Shown in pieces: positions 42,058 to 49,932 of a stretch of 64,000 bases of DNA. The stretch is taken from contig CAWDTM010000002.1 of assembly GCA_963805305.1 (NCBI GenBank), forward strand, positions 496,001 to 560,000. Reading direction: 5' to 3'. The notes beneath the pieces were generated by a model. The model ran no database searches, was not told the DNA's origin, and saw only the letters and a list, made by a program, of their open reading frames with translations. The stretch comes from CAVXEH01 sp963805305 (GTDB lineage: Bacteria; Chloroflexota; Limnocylindria; QHBO01). Within the stretch, counting starts at the first letter, position 1; every line of letters begins with the position of its first letter. Both the position numbers and the translations under genes were made by a program.

Positions 42058-42107
42058 CGGCCCGGCCGTGACGGGCCTTCACGGGACGTGCGTGTGCGGC
42101 CGGGCCG
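42058..42107. other. Strong stem-loop upstream of tRNA-Val
   Basis: Eleven-base arms CGGCCCGGCCG (42058-42068) and CGGCCGGGCCG (42097-42107) pair perfectly around a 28-base loop. There is no U-tract, so it is not a classic terminator. It lies 49 bases before the tRNA. TAGAGT (42136-42141), 14 bases before the tRNA, is the likely tRNA -10. Confidence 0.4.
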
Positions 42108-42155
42108 CAAGCATGACGAGGTCCGGGGCGTCTGCTAGAGTGACCGCTCCGACCG

Positions 42156-42232
42156 GGGCGGCTAGCTCAGCTGGTTAGAGCACTTGCTTGACATGCAAGA
42201 GGTCACTGGTTCGAGTCCAGTGTCGCCCACCA
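42156..42232 (+). tRNA. tRNA-Val (anticodon GAC), integration target
   Basis: Complete cloverleaf: acceptor GGGCGGC/GTCGCCC, U8-A9, D arm GCTC...GAGC, anticodon stem CTTGC/GCAAG with loop TTGACAT (anticodon GAC), T arm ACTGG-TTCGAGT-CCAGT, discriminator A, encoded CCA (42230-42232). Its last 47 bases recur perfectly at 47214-47260, so the tRNA serves as an integrase attachment site and is regenerated intact on the attL side. Confidence 0.97.
42186..42232 (+). repeat. attL (47-bp direct repeat, tRNA 3' end)
   Basis: Starts GCTTGACATGCAAGAGG and ends GTCGCCCACCA; identical to 47214-47260. Flanks differ on both sides (the next bases are ATCACTT here and CAATGAC at the right end), which defines the core exactly. 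Confidence 0.95.
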
Positions 42233-42361
42233 ATCACTTGGCTCACGCTCAATCTGACCGCATAACTGCCTATGGCTGCCTGCGACCGATTGACTGCAGC
42301 GCTCCGTGACCGTATAACTGACGAATTCTCACACGCTCGTCGGGAGGTCAATTCGGGAGCC

Positions 42362-43315
42362 GTGACGCGCATCGCAGCCCGTACCAACGGGGGGTCCGCC
42401 GGTGCCAGCATGGCGGATTCGTCCCTCGTGCTGGGCGAGGCGCTGCCGTCGTACCGGCGCCATCTGGCGGCCGAGAACAAGTCGCCGGCCACCATCGCGG
42501 TCTACGGGGCGGCAGTCGAACGCCTCGCCACCTTCCTTGCCCGCCACGGGATGCCGAGTCACCTGCCGGCCATCCGTCGCGAGCACATCGAGGCGTTCCT
42601 CGTCGACTTGGCGGAGACGGGCAAGGCCCCGGCAACCCTGAGCGTCTATTACCGCTCCCTGCAACCCTTCTTCGCCTGGGCGGTGAGTGAAGGTGAGGTG
42701 ACTGGCTCGCCGATGACGCGTATGCGCCCGCCGGCCGTCCCAGAGCAGCCGGTCGCCGTCCTGTCCGAGGCGCAGGTCGAGGCGCTCCTGCGCGCTTGTC
42801 AAGGCACCGCGTTGGAGGATCGACGGGACGAGGCGATCGTGCGGCTGCTGCTGGACACCGGTATGCGTCGCGGTGAGTGCGCTGGTCTGAAGCTGGAGGA
42901 CCTCGACCTTGACCAGGAGGTGGCCGTCGTCCTTGGCAAGGGTCGCCGGTCGCGGAGCTGCCCCTTCGGCAAGCGCACCGGGCGGGCGCTAGACCGATAT
43001 CTGCGTCTGCGGCGCCTGCATCCATACGCGGCGCGCGAAGAATTGTGGCTCGGCTACCGCGGGCCGCTATCGGGCGATGGGATCATGCAGATGCTGCAGC
43101 GGCGCGGCGCCAAGGCCGGCCTCGAGGGCCTGCATCCGCATCAGCTGCGGCACACGTTCGCCCATCAGTGGATGAGCGCCGGCGGGGGAGAGGGCGACCT
43201 CATGCGACTGGCCGGCTGGCGCTCACCAGCAATGCTGCGTCGGTATGGCGCCTCGGCGGCCGACGAGCGAGCACGGGATGCGCACCGCCGGATGGCCCTT
43301 GGAGATCGACACTAG
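42362..43315 (+). CDS. Tyrosine recombinase/integrase
   Basis: About 317 residues. N-terminal SAM-like core-binding domain (SYRRHLAAENKSPATIAVYG, YYRSLQPFFAWAVSEGEVTG), then the catalytic domain: first Arg in LLLDTGMRRGECAGLK, a GKGRRSRSCPFG beta-hairpin Lys, HQLRHTFAHQW (HxLRH), and MRLAGWRSPAMLRRYGA with Trp at the H/W position and the nucleophilic Tyr. XerC/D-like without an arm-binding domain. The GTG at 42362 follows GGGAG; ATG 42272 and ATG 42410 are alternatives. It probably catalyses excision and integration at tRNA-Val. Confidence 0.92.
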   Translation: MTRIAARTNGGSAGASMADSSLVLGEALPSYRRHLAAENKSPATIAVYGAAVERLATFLARHGMPSHLPAIRREHIEAFLVDLAETGKAPATLSVYYRSLQPFFAWAVSEGEVTGSPMTRMRPPAVPEQPVAVLSEAQVEALLRACQGTALEDRRDEAIVRLLLDTGMRRGECAGLKLEDLDLDQEVAVVLGKGRRSRSCPFGKRTGRALDRYLRLRRLHPYAAREELWLGYRGPLSGDGIMQMLQRRGAKAGLEGLHPHQLRHTFAHQWMSAGGGEGDLMRLAGWRSPAMLRRYGASAADERARDAHRRMALGDRH

Positions 43316-43411
43316 CTTGATCGTAGGTCCCCGTCACCTGAGCGTTGAAGGCCGCGTCGCTGTCGCGGCTCGCAACGCGATCCGAAACGCGACTCCCAAC
43401 GCGGTACGCGC

Positions 43412-43498
43412 CACTTGGATGACGATGAGCGCGACAGGAAATCGTGCGCAGTCGGGGCCCAACCCCAAAACGCGACTCGCTTCGCTCTATACGTGCGC
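43412..43498 (+). repeat. Imperfect direct repeat, copy 1 (copy 2 at 43776-43863)
   Basis: Each copy follows an integrase 3' end. Shared blocks: CACT then TGACGATGAG-GCGACA at the start (offset 364 bases) and AAACGCGACTCGCTTC then GCTCTAT near the end. Together with the truncated integrase between them this looks like a diverged tandem duplication of the integrase tail plus its downstream flank. Confidence 0.55.
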
Positions 43499-43514
43499 GG
43501 GGCGGCAGGGCCTT

Positions 43515-43700
43515 CGGGGGCCCACCTCCCCCGGCTGTGGCTGGGATGGCGCGGTCCCTTCAGCAGGCATGGAGGAGGGCGACGTCATGCGCCTGGCCGG
43601 CTGGCGCAGCCGCGAGATGCTTGCCCGCTACGCGGCGTCCACCGCGGACGGGCGCGCCCGCGCCGCCAACCGCCAGCTGTTGCCCGGCGATCGCCTCTGA
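43515..43700 (+). pseudogene. Truncated second integrase (C-terminal remnant)
   Basis: Two frames match the full integrase. First LWLGWRGPFS (compare LWLGYRGPLS in the intact protein), then, after an internal deletion and frame change, GDVMRLAGWRSREMLARYAA and a tail ending NRQLLPGDRL (compare GDLMRLAGWRSPAMLRRYGA and ALGDRH). The HxLRH segment is missing, so this copy cannot be active. Confidence 0.75.
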
Positions 43701-43775
43701 CGGCCCAGCCTGCCGCAAAAGCGCCTGGCGCGCACGTGGCGCGCTGACGACCGCGCTCACGACCGCCATAGGTGT

Positions 43776-43863
43776 CACTCAGGTGACGATGAGGGCGACA
43801 CGAATCTGTGTTCGACCGGCGTCCAGCCCGAAACGCGACTCGCTTCTCGCTCTATTCGCGCAT
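43776..43863 (+). repeat. Imperfect direct repeat, copy 2
   Basis: Partner of 43412-43498, downstream of the integrase remnant. The shared blocks are described there. Confidence 0.5.
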
Positions 43864-44611
43864 CGGCCATTGTGAGCCGGCGGCGCGGCCGTCCCTGGTG
43901 GCCATACCTGCCTGGGGCGCACAGGTAGCGTAAGCGAGTGGGAGTTGGCGACCCTCGCGCATTGAGTACGAAGCGGATACCCCGGCCAGGCTGGCAGCCG
44001 ACGTTCGAGCTCGTCGAGCAGCCAGCCGACATCACGGATGACCCGCACAACGCCCCTCTGCGGAAGCGGCGCGCTTGGTCGAGCCGTCGCAGCAGCGGAC
44101 GCTGCTCGGCGCACAGCACGACAATCGCGGCGTCGATCGTCGCCCGGTGGTGGCCGGGCTGAGAGGTGAGGCGATGCCCCGCCTGTGGAGCCTACTCACT
44201 TCGCGTCAACAAGACGCGGGCATAGGGGACGGCATACGCCGACTCCCATTTGCCGAGATCCTTGAATCCCGACGGCAGCCAGACGTCGAACGCTAAGCGC
44301 CACCTGCGCCGCGGGTGATCCCTAACGGGCGGGGCGATTGGCCGCCTGTCAATGGACATCTGGGGGCCGGGACTGGCAGGAATGGGCGGGACGGCTCTTG
44401 ACCTTCTGGTCGGCGGAGGCGACTGTTGCCAGCGGGTAAGTCGCATCTTGGCGAGTTACGGCGTGTGGGAAGGTAGGGGCCGTTATTCCATCGCGGATGC
44501 CCGCTGGGTCCGGATGCGACCGGGCTGAGCATCGCCGGGCGATCGCGCTCGGTGAGCAACCCGAGACCCGCGACGAGTTGGCCCGTCGGATGTGCGATCG
44601 GAGGGAGCGTC
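43864..44611 (+). other. Element interior without a recognisable gene
   Basis: Short open frames occur on both strands, but none has an RBS, family motif or codon pattern like real genes here. GGAGGGAG at about 44600-44607 is the ribosome binding site of the following protease gene. Confidence 0.5.
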
Positions 44612-45895
44612 ATGTCCAGGAACCATGATTGGGGGAGCCGCCTACTACGTACGTTAGCGATTGCTGCCCTGCTATCGGCTTCGTTCGCTGTTGGGACTCC
44701 AGCCAGGGCGGTCGATATCAGCCAATCCTTCAGGGCCAGCCTGGGGCTGCCAGCAGACGCAGCAACCATTCAAAACATCGTCGCATCAGGCATGGACGTT
44801 GGCACGAAAGAGCTCGGAGTGCCGCTTACACCAGAGGAGCTCGCCGACCTCCACGGTCGCATGGAGTACGCCTACCAGGTTGAGGAGTCAGTCGCTCCCT
44901 ATGTGCGTGGACTCGCCTCGTTCGGCGGCCTGTACTTCGATCAACTGGCCGGCGGCCGCTTGGTGGTTCTTCTCACGAGCCTCGATACCGCGACGGCCGA
45001 GGAGACCTGGTCGCGCATGCCAGCTGGCCCGCCTGTAGCCTTCCGGACCGTCGCAGTTCCCTACTCGTCGCTGCAATCCGCTACGGAAAGAGCCTTCGAC
45101 GTCTGGGCGGAGCTGTCCGACCTACCCGCACCGTATGCATCGGAAGTTGTGGTTCAAGACAACGCGATCCGAGTGGCGGTTGACAAAAGCATCCTGCAGC
45201 CCGCTACAGCCCTAATCGGCCCTCTCGAGATGGCGCTGAGGGTCCCTGTCGAAATTGTGGCGGGCAGGCCGCCGGAGGCTCAGACGTGCACCGATCGTGA
45301 CCACTGCACGAATCCGATCAAGGGGGGCGTCCTGGTGCGGAAGGGCAGCACCACCGGCAGCCCGTGCACGATGGCGTTTGAGGTTGTCCATTCCGGCGAT
45401 ATCCAGTTCCTCACAGCTGGGCACTGCGCCCTAAGTGGATCCGTCTACTGGTATCACAAGGGGTACGGGTACCTCGGCGCGGTCTCCCAGTCTCTCTTCT
45501 ACAGTGGCTACGACGTCGTGCGCGTTGGCTTCCCAGACAGTCAATCGACACCGTGGATGTACGGAGACGGCCACATCATCGGGTGGAACTGGCCATACGT
45601 TGGCGCCGTACTCTACCAAAGCGCAGGAATGTCGAACTTCATTCGCGCGACGCAGGTGCTGAGTGACTGGTCTTGTTGGGACTGGTCGGGCCAGCATCTA
45701 TGCGGTGCAAAGATGACCGGCGTAGGCGGAGTTGGTGGTGACAGTGGTTCACCCTTGTATCAGTGGGCGGGTACCTCCCAGTTGCTCGCGGTTGGAATCA
45801 ACTTCGGAGGTGATGGAAGCGGGAATGGCCTCATGACGCGCGTGGGGGATGCAGTAAGCAGAATGAGCATTACTCTCGTAACAAGCCCTGTGTAG
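44612..45895 (+). CDS. Secreted trypsin-fold (S1-type) serine protease with pro-region
   Basis: A protein of 427 residues after GGAGGGAG. Signal peptide (TLAIAALLSASFAVGTPARA), then a ~180-residue pro-region like that of alpha-lytic protease-type S1 enzymes (VPLTPEELADLHGRMEYAYQ). The catalytic domain has His in QFLTAGHC, Asp in GYDVVRVGFPD and Ser in GGDSGSPLYQW, plus Cys pairs (CTDRDHC, CWDWSGQHLC) for disulfides. It is likely an exported endopeptidase activated by removal of its pro-part. It is cargo of the tRNA-Val element, with lower GC than the host genes. All triad residues are intact. Confidence 0.9.
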   Translation: MSRNHDWGSRLLRTLAIAALLSASFAVGTPARAVDISQSFRASLGLPADAATIQNIVASGMDVGTKELGVPLTPEELADLHGRMEYAYQVEESVAPYVRGLASFGGLYFDQLAGGRLVVLLTSLDTATAEETWSRMPAGPPVAFRTVAVPYSSLQSATERAFDVWAELSDLPAPYASEVVVQDNAIRVAVDKSILQPATALIGPLEMALRVPVEIVAGRPPEAQTCTDRDHCTNPIKGGVLVRKGSTTGSPCTMAFEVVHSGDIQFLTAGHCALSGSVYWYHKGYGYLGAVSQSLFYSGYDVVRVGFPDSQSTPWMYGDGHIIGWNWPYVGAVLYQSAGMSNFIRATQVLSDWSCWDWSGQHLCGAKMTGVGGVGGDSGSPLYQWAGTSQLLAVGINFGGDGSGNGLMTRVGDAVSRMSITLVTSPV

Positions 45896-45933
45896 TGTGC
45901 CAATGGATCTCGGTTCGGCACGAGGCGTGAGGG

Positions 45934-46341
45934 ATGAGACGTCTCCAGGGATGCCTGGTACTGAGTACGGCCATGCTGGCACTTGTGGGCTGCGGCCAGC
46001 GGGCAGCTTCTCCCTTTCCGACGTGGATCGGCGTTCACTGGGTGGTGTCATCGCCCGTCGGGCACAGCATGAGCCTGGAGATCCAGGGTTCGGCGTGGTC
46101 GGTCGACACGACGGAGGGTGGGGATGGAGTGGTGGTGGTAGACCTGTCCGCGGTCACGACAGTTCGTGTCATACGAGTGCCGGACTGTCGGGTCATGTTG
46201 AGCTTCCAGGTTGAGCCCGGCTCGTCTCACCTGATTGCCTTCGACCGAACAGAGGCTGCGTCAGTCCAAGATCTGGCAGGAAGTGCCATCCCCTTTGGTC
46301 CCGGATTAGTCCCCCGGAATCCTGTGCAATGCGGAGGTTAG
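45934..46341 (+). CDS. Small lipoprotein of unknown function
   Basis: A protein of 135 residues, 38 bases after the protease. Lipoprotein signal LSTAMLALVGCGQRA (lipobox LVGC). The mature ~115 residues look beta-rich (SLEIQGSAWSVDTTEGGDGV; VVVDLSAVTTVRVIRVPDC) with two Cys (PDCRVM and the final QCGG). Its position suggests a partner of the protease: inhibitor, substrate or surface tether. No family recognised. Confidence 0.7.
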   Translation: MRRLQGCLVLSTAMLALVGCGQRAASPFPTWIGVHWVVSSPVGHSMSLEIQGSAWSVDTTEGGDGVVVVDLSAVTTVRVIRVPDCRVMLSFQVEPGSSHLIAFDRTEAASVQDLAGSAIPFGPGLVPRNPVQCGG

Positions 46342-46497
46342 CGTATGGAGGGGATGGATTGGTACGAGGGCACTTCCTACTCATCCCCGGCGCGGCTACT
46401 GTAAGGCCCCGTGTATGAACCCCTGAAGAAAGGTAGCCCATTCGCGCCACAGAATCTGTCGTGTTTCGAGTTCAGGCTCCGCTCCACGGCCCACGTC

Positions 46498-46920
46498 ATC
46501 GGGCTGACCGATGCCGCAGTGGGCGCTCGTGGAGCACCTGTTCGACCACCAGGGCGACCTGGCGCTCCGTCGGAGGTCCCGCGCCGCCAGATGGGTGAAT
46601 GCCATGCTCTTCCTGGCCCGCATCGGCTGCTAATGGCGCTACCTGCCTCGGAGATTTCGGAGACTGGGACGCGGTCTGGCAGCATTGGCGACGTTGGCGA
46701 GCCAACGGAGTCTGGGATCGAGCGATGACGCTACTCGCGCGGGAGGTTCGGCTCAAGCACAACCGCGCCGCCACACCCTCGATGGTCATGATTGGCGCCC
46801 AGACCATCCGGGGTGGTCGAGCGGGGCCTACGATCCGCGAGCCCGGTGGCCGATGCGGGCGCACGGTGGGCACCAAGCGGACCAGGGGTGGCGTGGCCGT
46901 CGCCCAGGAACGACTTGGGA
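46498..46920 (+). pseudogene. Decayed IS5-family transposase
   Basis: Pieces of an IS5-type transposase remain in order across frames: PQWALVEHLFDHQGD, ARWVNAMLFLARIGC followed by an in-frame TAA where Gln is expected before WRYLP, then after a frameshift GDWDAVWQHWRRWRANGVWD, AATPSMVMIGAQTIRGGRAG, PGGRCGRTVGTKRT. The C-terminal third is missing and no inverted repeats were found. It cannot be active. Confidence 0.72.
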
Positions 46921-47213
46921 TGGGGTTTCCCAGACGGTGACTGTCGACACGGTCGTCTTCCATGTCGGTGACGCCGCGGTTGTTACAGGCGGCGAGTTTG
47001 AGTCGCCATCGGATTCGAGTGCGTGGGTCATTCCTCCGCTCCCCAGTGCCAGCGCAGCACCCGTTGGCTTGTCGAGGGAATCGTTCGAGATTAGCCCCAT
47101 GAGTCCACGAGGACCTCCGCGCGGAGCTCGTCGCCGACGCTCGAGCTGACCTCATAACTACGCACATTTCGCTCAGCGCGCCACGCTCGCGACCACAGCG
47201 TTCAGGTGGAGAG

Positions 47214-47260
47214 GCTTGACATGCAAGAGGTCACTGGTTCGAGTCCAGTGTCGCCCACCA
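47214..47260 (+). repeat. attR (47-bp direct repeat of tRNA-Val 3' end)
   Basis: Identical to 42186-42232 but without the 5' half of the tRNA, so it is not a functional tRNA gene. It marks the right end of the element. Confidence 0.95.
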
Positions 47261-47468
47261 CAATGACCTCGTCTCCAGCGCCGAAGGGAGCGCGGTCGCC
47301 AGGGCGCAGCGCTCTGCGTATGCGCTAGCCTCGACACTGGCGATCCGCGCCAGCGCCGAACGCTTCGGACCGTGCAGCTGTCGGCGCGGAACGCCGAGGT
47401 TGACGAAGGTGGCGAGAGCTAGGCTCAGGCGTCGCTCAATGGTCTGACCATTCGCTCCCCGCGCCCGC

Positions 47469-48056
47469 CTATCGTCTGGCCAAGAGGCGCACCCACGCAG
47501 CCGTCACCAGCAGCGCCCCGCCGGCGATGAAGCCGCTGGCATGGAATGCCGTGCCGGGCCCGGCCTCGACGACGACGGCGAACGGGCCGAGTGCGGCCAC
47601 GATCGCGAGCCCGATGTAGGCGCGGGTGCCGTGCAGCCAAGAGTACGGCAGAAAGTGCCCCCCGTTCGTCGCCGCGAAGACGACCGGCACGAGCCGCGGG
47701 TCGAGGTTGAAGACGATGATGGAGGCGGGAAGCGCAAGACCCTGGGCGACGGCGACGAGCACGAAGAGCGACACGAGCGAGTTTTCGTTTGTTGACAGCG
47801 TCCGATAGCCGAGTGCGCGCTCGACGATGAGCGAGGCGGGGAACGCGACGAGACCTTGGAAGAGGTACACGAGGGCCGCTGTATCGCGTGGCAGGAGGAA
47901 GCTGAGGATCCCCGCGCCGACCCAGGTGATGCCGTGGACGAGCAAGAACGAGAAACCGCCGCCGTTGGCGGTCCGAGCCTCGACACGCTCGACGTCGGTG
48001 GGACGCGCACCGGCCGCCGGGCCCCCTCCCCCAGCCCGCACAGATTCGATCGTCAC
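47469..48056 (-). CDS. Integral membrane protein (possibly DUF7010 family)
   Basis: A protein of 195 residues with about six hydrophobic segments (FLLVHGITWVGAGILSFLL; LVSLFVLVAVAQGLALPAS; AYIGLAIVAALGPFAVVV). The motif NGGHFLPYSWLHGTRAYIG matches my recollection of the DUF7010 family, but this is not certain. GTG start. Function unknown. Confidence 0.7.
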   Translation of the reverse strand: MTIESVRAGGGGPAAGARPTDVERVEARTANGGGFSFLLVHGITWVGAGILSFLLPRDTAALVYLFQGLVAFPASLIVERALGYRTLSTNENSLVSLFVLVAVAQGLALPASIIVFNLDPRLVPVVFAATNGGHFLPYSWLHGTRAYIGLAIVAALGPFAVVVEAGPGTAFHASGFIAGGALLVTAAWVRLLARR

Positions 48057-48926
48057 GCAGCGAGTCTACCGCCCACCCCAGTGGCGTGACGGCCCTCCTA
48101 GCGCCGGGTGAACCAGATAGCAGCCAGCATCAGGCCGAGCACGTCGGCGTACCCTAGATCCACTCCAGCGGCAGGACAGATTTCACGGGCGGCCTGCAGC
48201 TGGTTGAACAGCGAACCGAGCGGCGTGAGCCGGGGCCAGAGGACCAGGATGCTGCCGGCGATACCTTTCTCCGGACCGGCCCGAGCTGGGAGACGTGATT
48301 CGGTGCTGCCGCCGAGCACTTCCCCGTCCTGATGACCGAATGGGGCTTCATGGAGGAGAACCCGAGCCCCACGCAGGCTTACCTCAATCGCAGCGCTGAT
48401 GCTTTGGCGAGCCGCTTATCGCGTTCCTCGAAAAGCGCGGGAGCGGATTGGGTCGCCGCCTGGTGGGACACCGAGTGGGAGCCGTCCATGCTGTTGAGTG
48501 TTGGCGGCTACCCCGGGCACGGCCAATCCGTGCTGGAGCAGCTGAAGGGAGCGGGTCTGGGACTTCCTGAGGTGCCCCGTGATGCAGGGTTCGGGCGCGC
48601 GAGCGCCGGTGCAAGTCGGCGCAGGAAGCCTGACTGGCAAGTCCGCCGCTCATGGATCAGGAACCGGAAGCTCGGTGCGGGCGGCGATTGATCGAAGCCG
48701 ACGAGTCCTCCCAGGGCCAGGAAGACGATCCACAATACGAAAGCACCGGTCGCCCACCACAACGCGGCGCCGAGTGTGGTGCCGATGAGCGCTCCCACCG
48801 CACGGCCGTCGCTGTTGCCGCCACTTGACCGCTGGCCGATGACGATGACTGCCGCGGCCGCACCAGCTGCCGCAGTGACGGCGAGCAGCAGCAGCTCACC
48901 GCCCCCGCAGTCGGGCGCGGCGATCT
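48057..48926 (-). other. Gap with decayed membrane-protein fragments
   Basis: No complete gene is supported. On the minus strand two stretches look coding but lack a usable start: ALWWATGAFVLWIVFLALGG (within about 48688-48923, several hydrophobic stretches) and GVDLGYADVLGLMLAAIWF (48098-48180). They may be remains of one or two small membrane proteins. The plus-strand frame 48332-48691 has no family features. Confidence 0.4.
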
Positions 48927-49745
48927 TCAGAGCGAGGCAAGCAACACGATCACCGGCAGGGAAGCATCGAGCAACCCGTGACCGACGGCGAGGTACGGCA
49001 GCGTGGTCGGTCGTCGGTAGATGATGAACCCCACCCACAGCGCGAACGGGACGAACATCAGCCCGCGCCAGGCGACGAAGCGCCAGTCGAACAGAAGCGG
49101 CAGGAAGATGTGCTGGGTCGACAGCATGGCGGCGGCCAGGACCAGCGAGCCAAGATTCCAAACATATTGGGCACGGAGCCGGGGCATCACGTAGCCGAAG
49201 TAGGTCGGCAGCTCGGCGGCGGCTTGGACGATGGGAAACATCAGCAGGATCGAGACGGCCGCGGCCAGCGGCAGTGTCCGGAAGCTCAGATCCTGTCCCA
49301 CCTGGGCGCTGCCCCACAGCGCCTGGCCCAGCAGCAGATTCGGCAAGAACCCGATCGGTGCCGCCACCACGAGCGCCAGCGCCACCCACCGCAAATCCGC
49401 CCGGAGGTCAGGGCGCCTGATGCGGTACAAGTCGCGCAGACGGCGGCCTTCACGGTGCAGCAGCCAGCGCAAGAGGCCCAGGTTCACGACGTTGGCGAGC
49501 GCGAACCAGCCCAGCCACCAGTCGGCCGACGCCCTCCACGGATCGCCCGAGCCGGCAAGCCAGGCAACCACCGCGACGAGGATCTGGAAGCCGATGGCGA
49601 GCCCACTGCGCACGAAGAGCATGCCCCACACGGCCAGCGGCGCCGCTCGTCCCGCATGACCGACGCTCTCGCCGACCGATGCGGCTCCGGCCCTCCCCTC
49701 GGCGATGTCCAGCACCGGCGCAGCGGTCGACCCCATGGGGCTCAC
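48927..49745 (-). CDS. CPBP-like intramembrane protein
   Basis: A protein of 272 residues with about eight transmembrane helices. The C-terminal half has the CPBP (CAAX protease/bacteriocin-processing) layout, but motif 1, normally EExxxR, reads AAELPTYFGYVMPRL. Motif 2 is MLSTQHIFLPLLF and motif 3 LAVGHGLLDASLPV. One Glu and both His survive, so catalysis is doubtful. CPBP proteins process prenylated or bacteriocin peptides or act in immunity. GTG start. Confidence 0.7.
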   Translation of the reverse strand: MSPMGSTAAPVLDIAEGRAGAASVGESVGHAGRAAPLAVWGMLFVRSGLAIGFQILVAVVAWLAGSGDPWRASADWWLGWFALANVVNLGLLRWLLHREGRRLRDLYRIRRPDLRADLRWVALALVVAAPIGFLPNLLLGQALWGSAQVGQDLSFRTLPLAAAVSILLMFPIVQAAAELPTYFGYVMPRLRAQYVWNLGSLVLAAAMLSTQHIFLPLLFDWRFVAWRGLMFVPFALWVGFIIYRRPTTLPYLAVGHGLLDASLPVIVLLASL

Positions 49746-49932
49746 GTGCTGCCCTGTCCCATCACGCCGCCACGTCGGACGCTACGCATCTACCCACTCC
49801 TCACGGCGTCGCGAATGTGGCAACGGCACGCTGGTCGCCACGCAGCTGGCGTCAAGCCCCTCGGCGGTTCCGGCTTTGAAGAGCTGACGGTATGTCCTTC
49901 GCCGGCGACGACCACGATCCGGCTAGGCGGCA

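Larger units (their letters stand above)
42186..47260 (+). mobile_element. 5-kb integrated element in tRNA-Val
   Basis: The element is bounded by a 47-base perfect direct repeat (42186-42232 and 47214-47260) that spans from the anticodon stem to CCA of tRNA-Val. A tyrosine recombinase starts about 130 bases inside the left end, the standard layout of tRNA-integrated islands. Cargo: a secreted serine protease, a lipoprotein, a truncated integrase and a decayed IS5-type transposase. The composition is visibly lower in GC than its flanks between about 44.6 and 46.4 kb, pointing to a foreign source. No replication or conjugation genes are present. Confidence 0.88.

Noticed and set aside
44192..44446. 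Minus-strand 84-codon frame inside the element
   Set aside because: The C-terminal half looks plausible but the start lies in Arg/Pro-rich sequence without an RBS; not enough to call a gene.
47214..47260. Second tRNA-Val gene
   Set aside because: Only the 3' part from the anticodon stem onward is present; no acceptor 5' strand or D arm. It is attR.
48332..48691. Plus-strand 119-codon frame
   Set aside because: No RBS, no family features, and composition does not resemble the real genes nearby.
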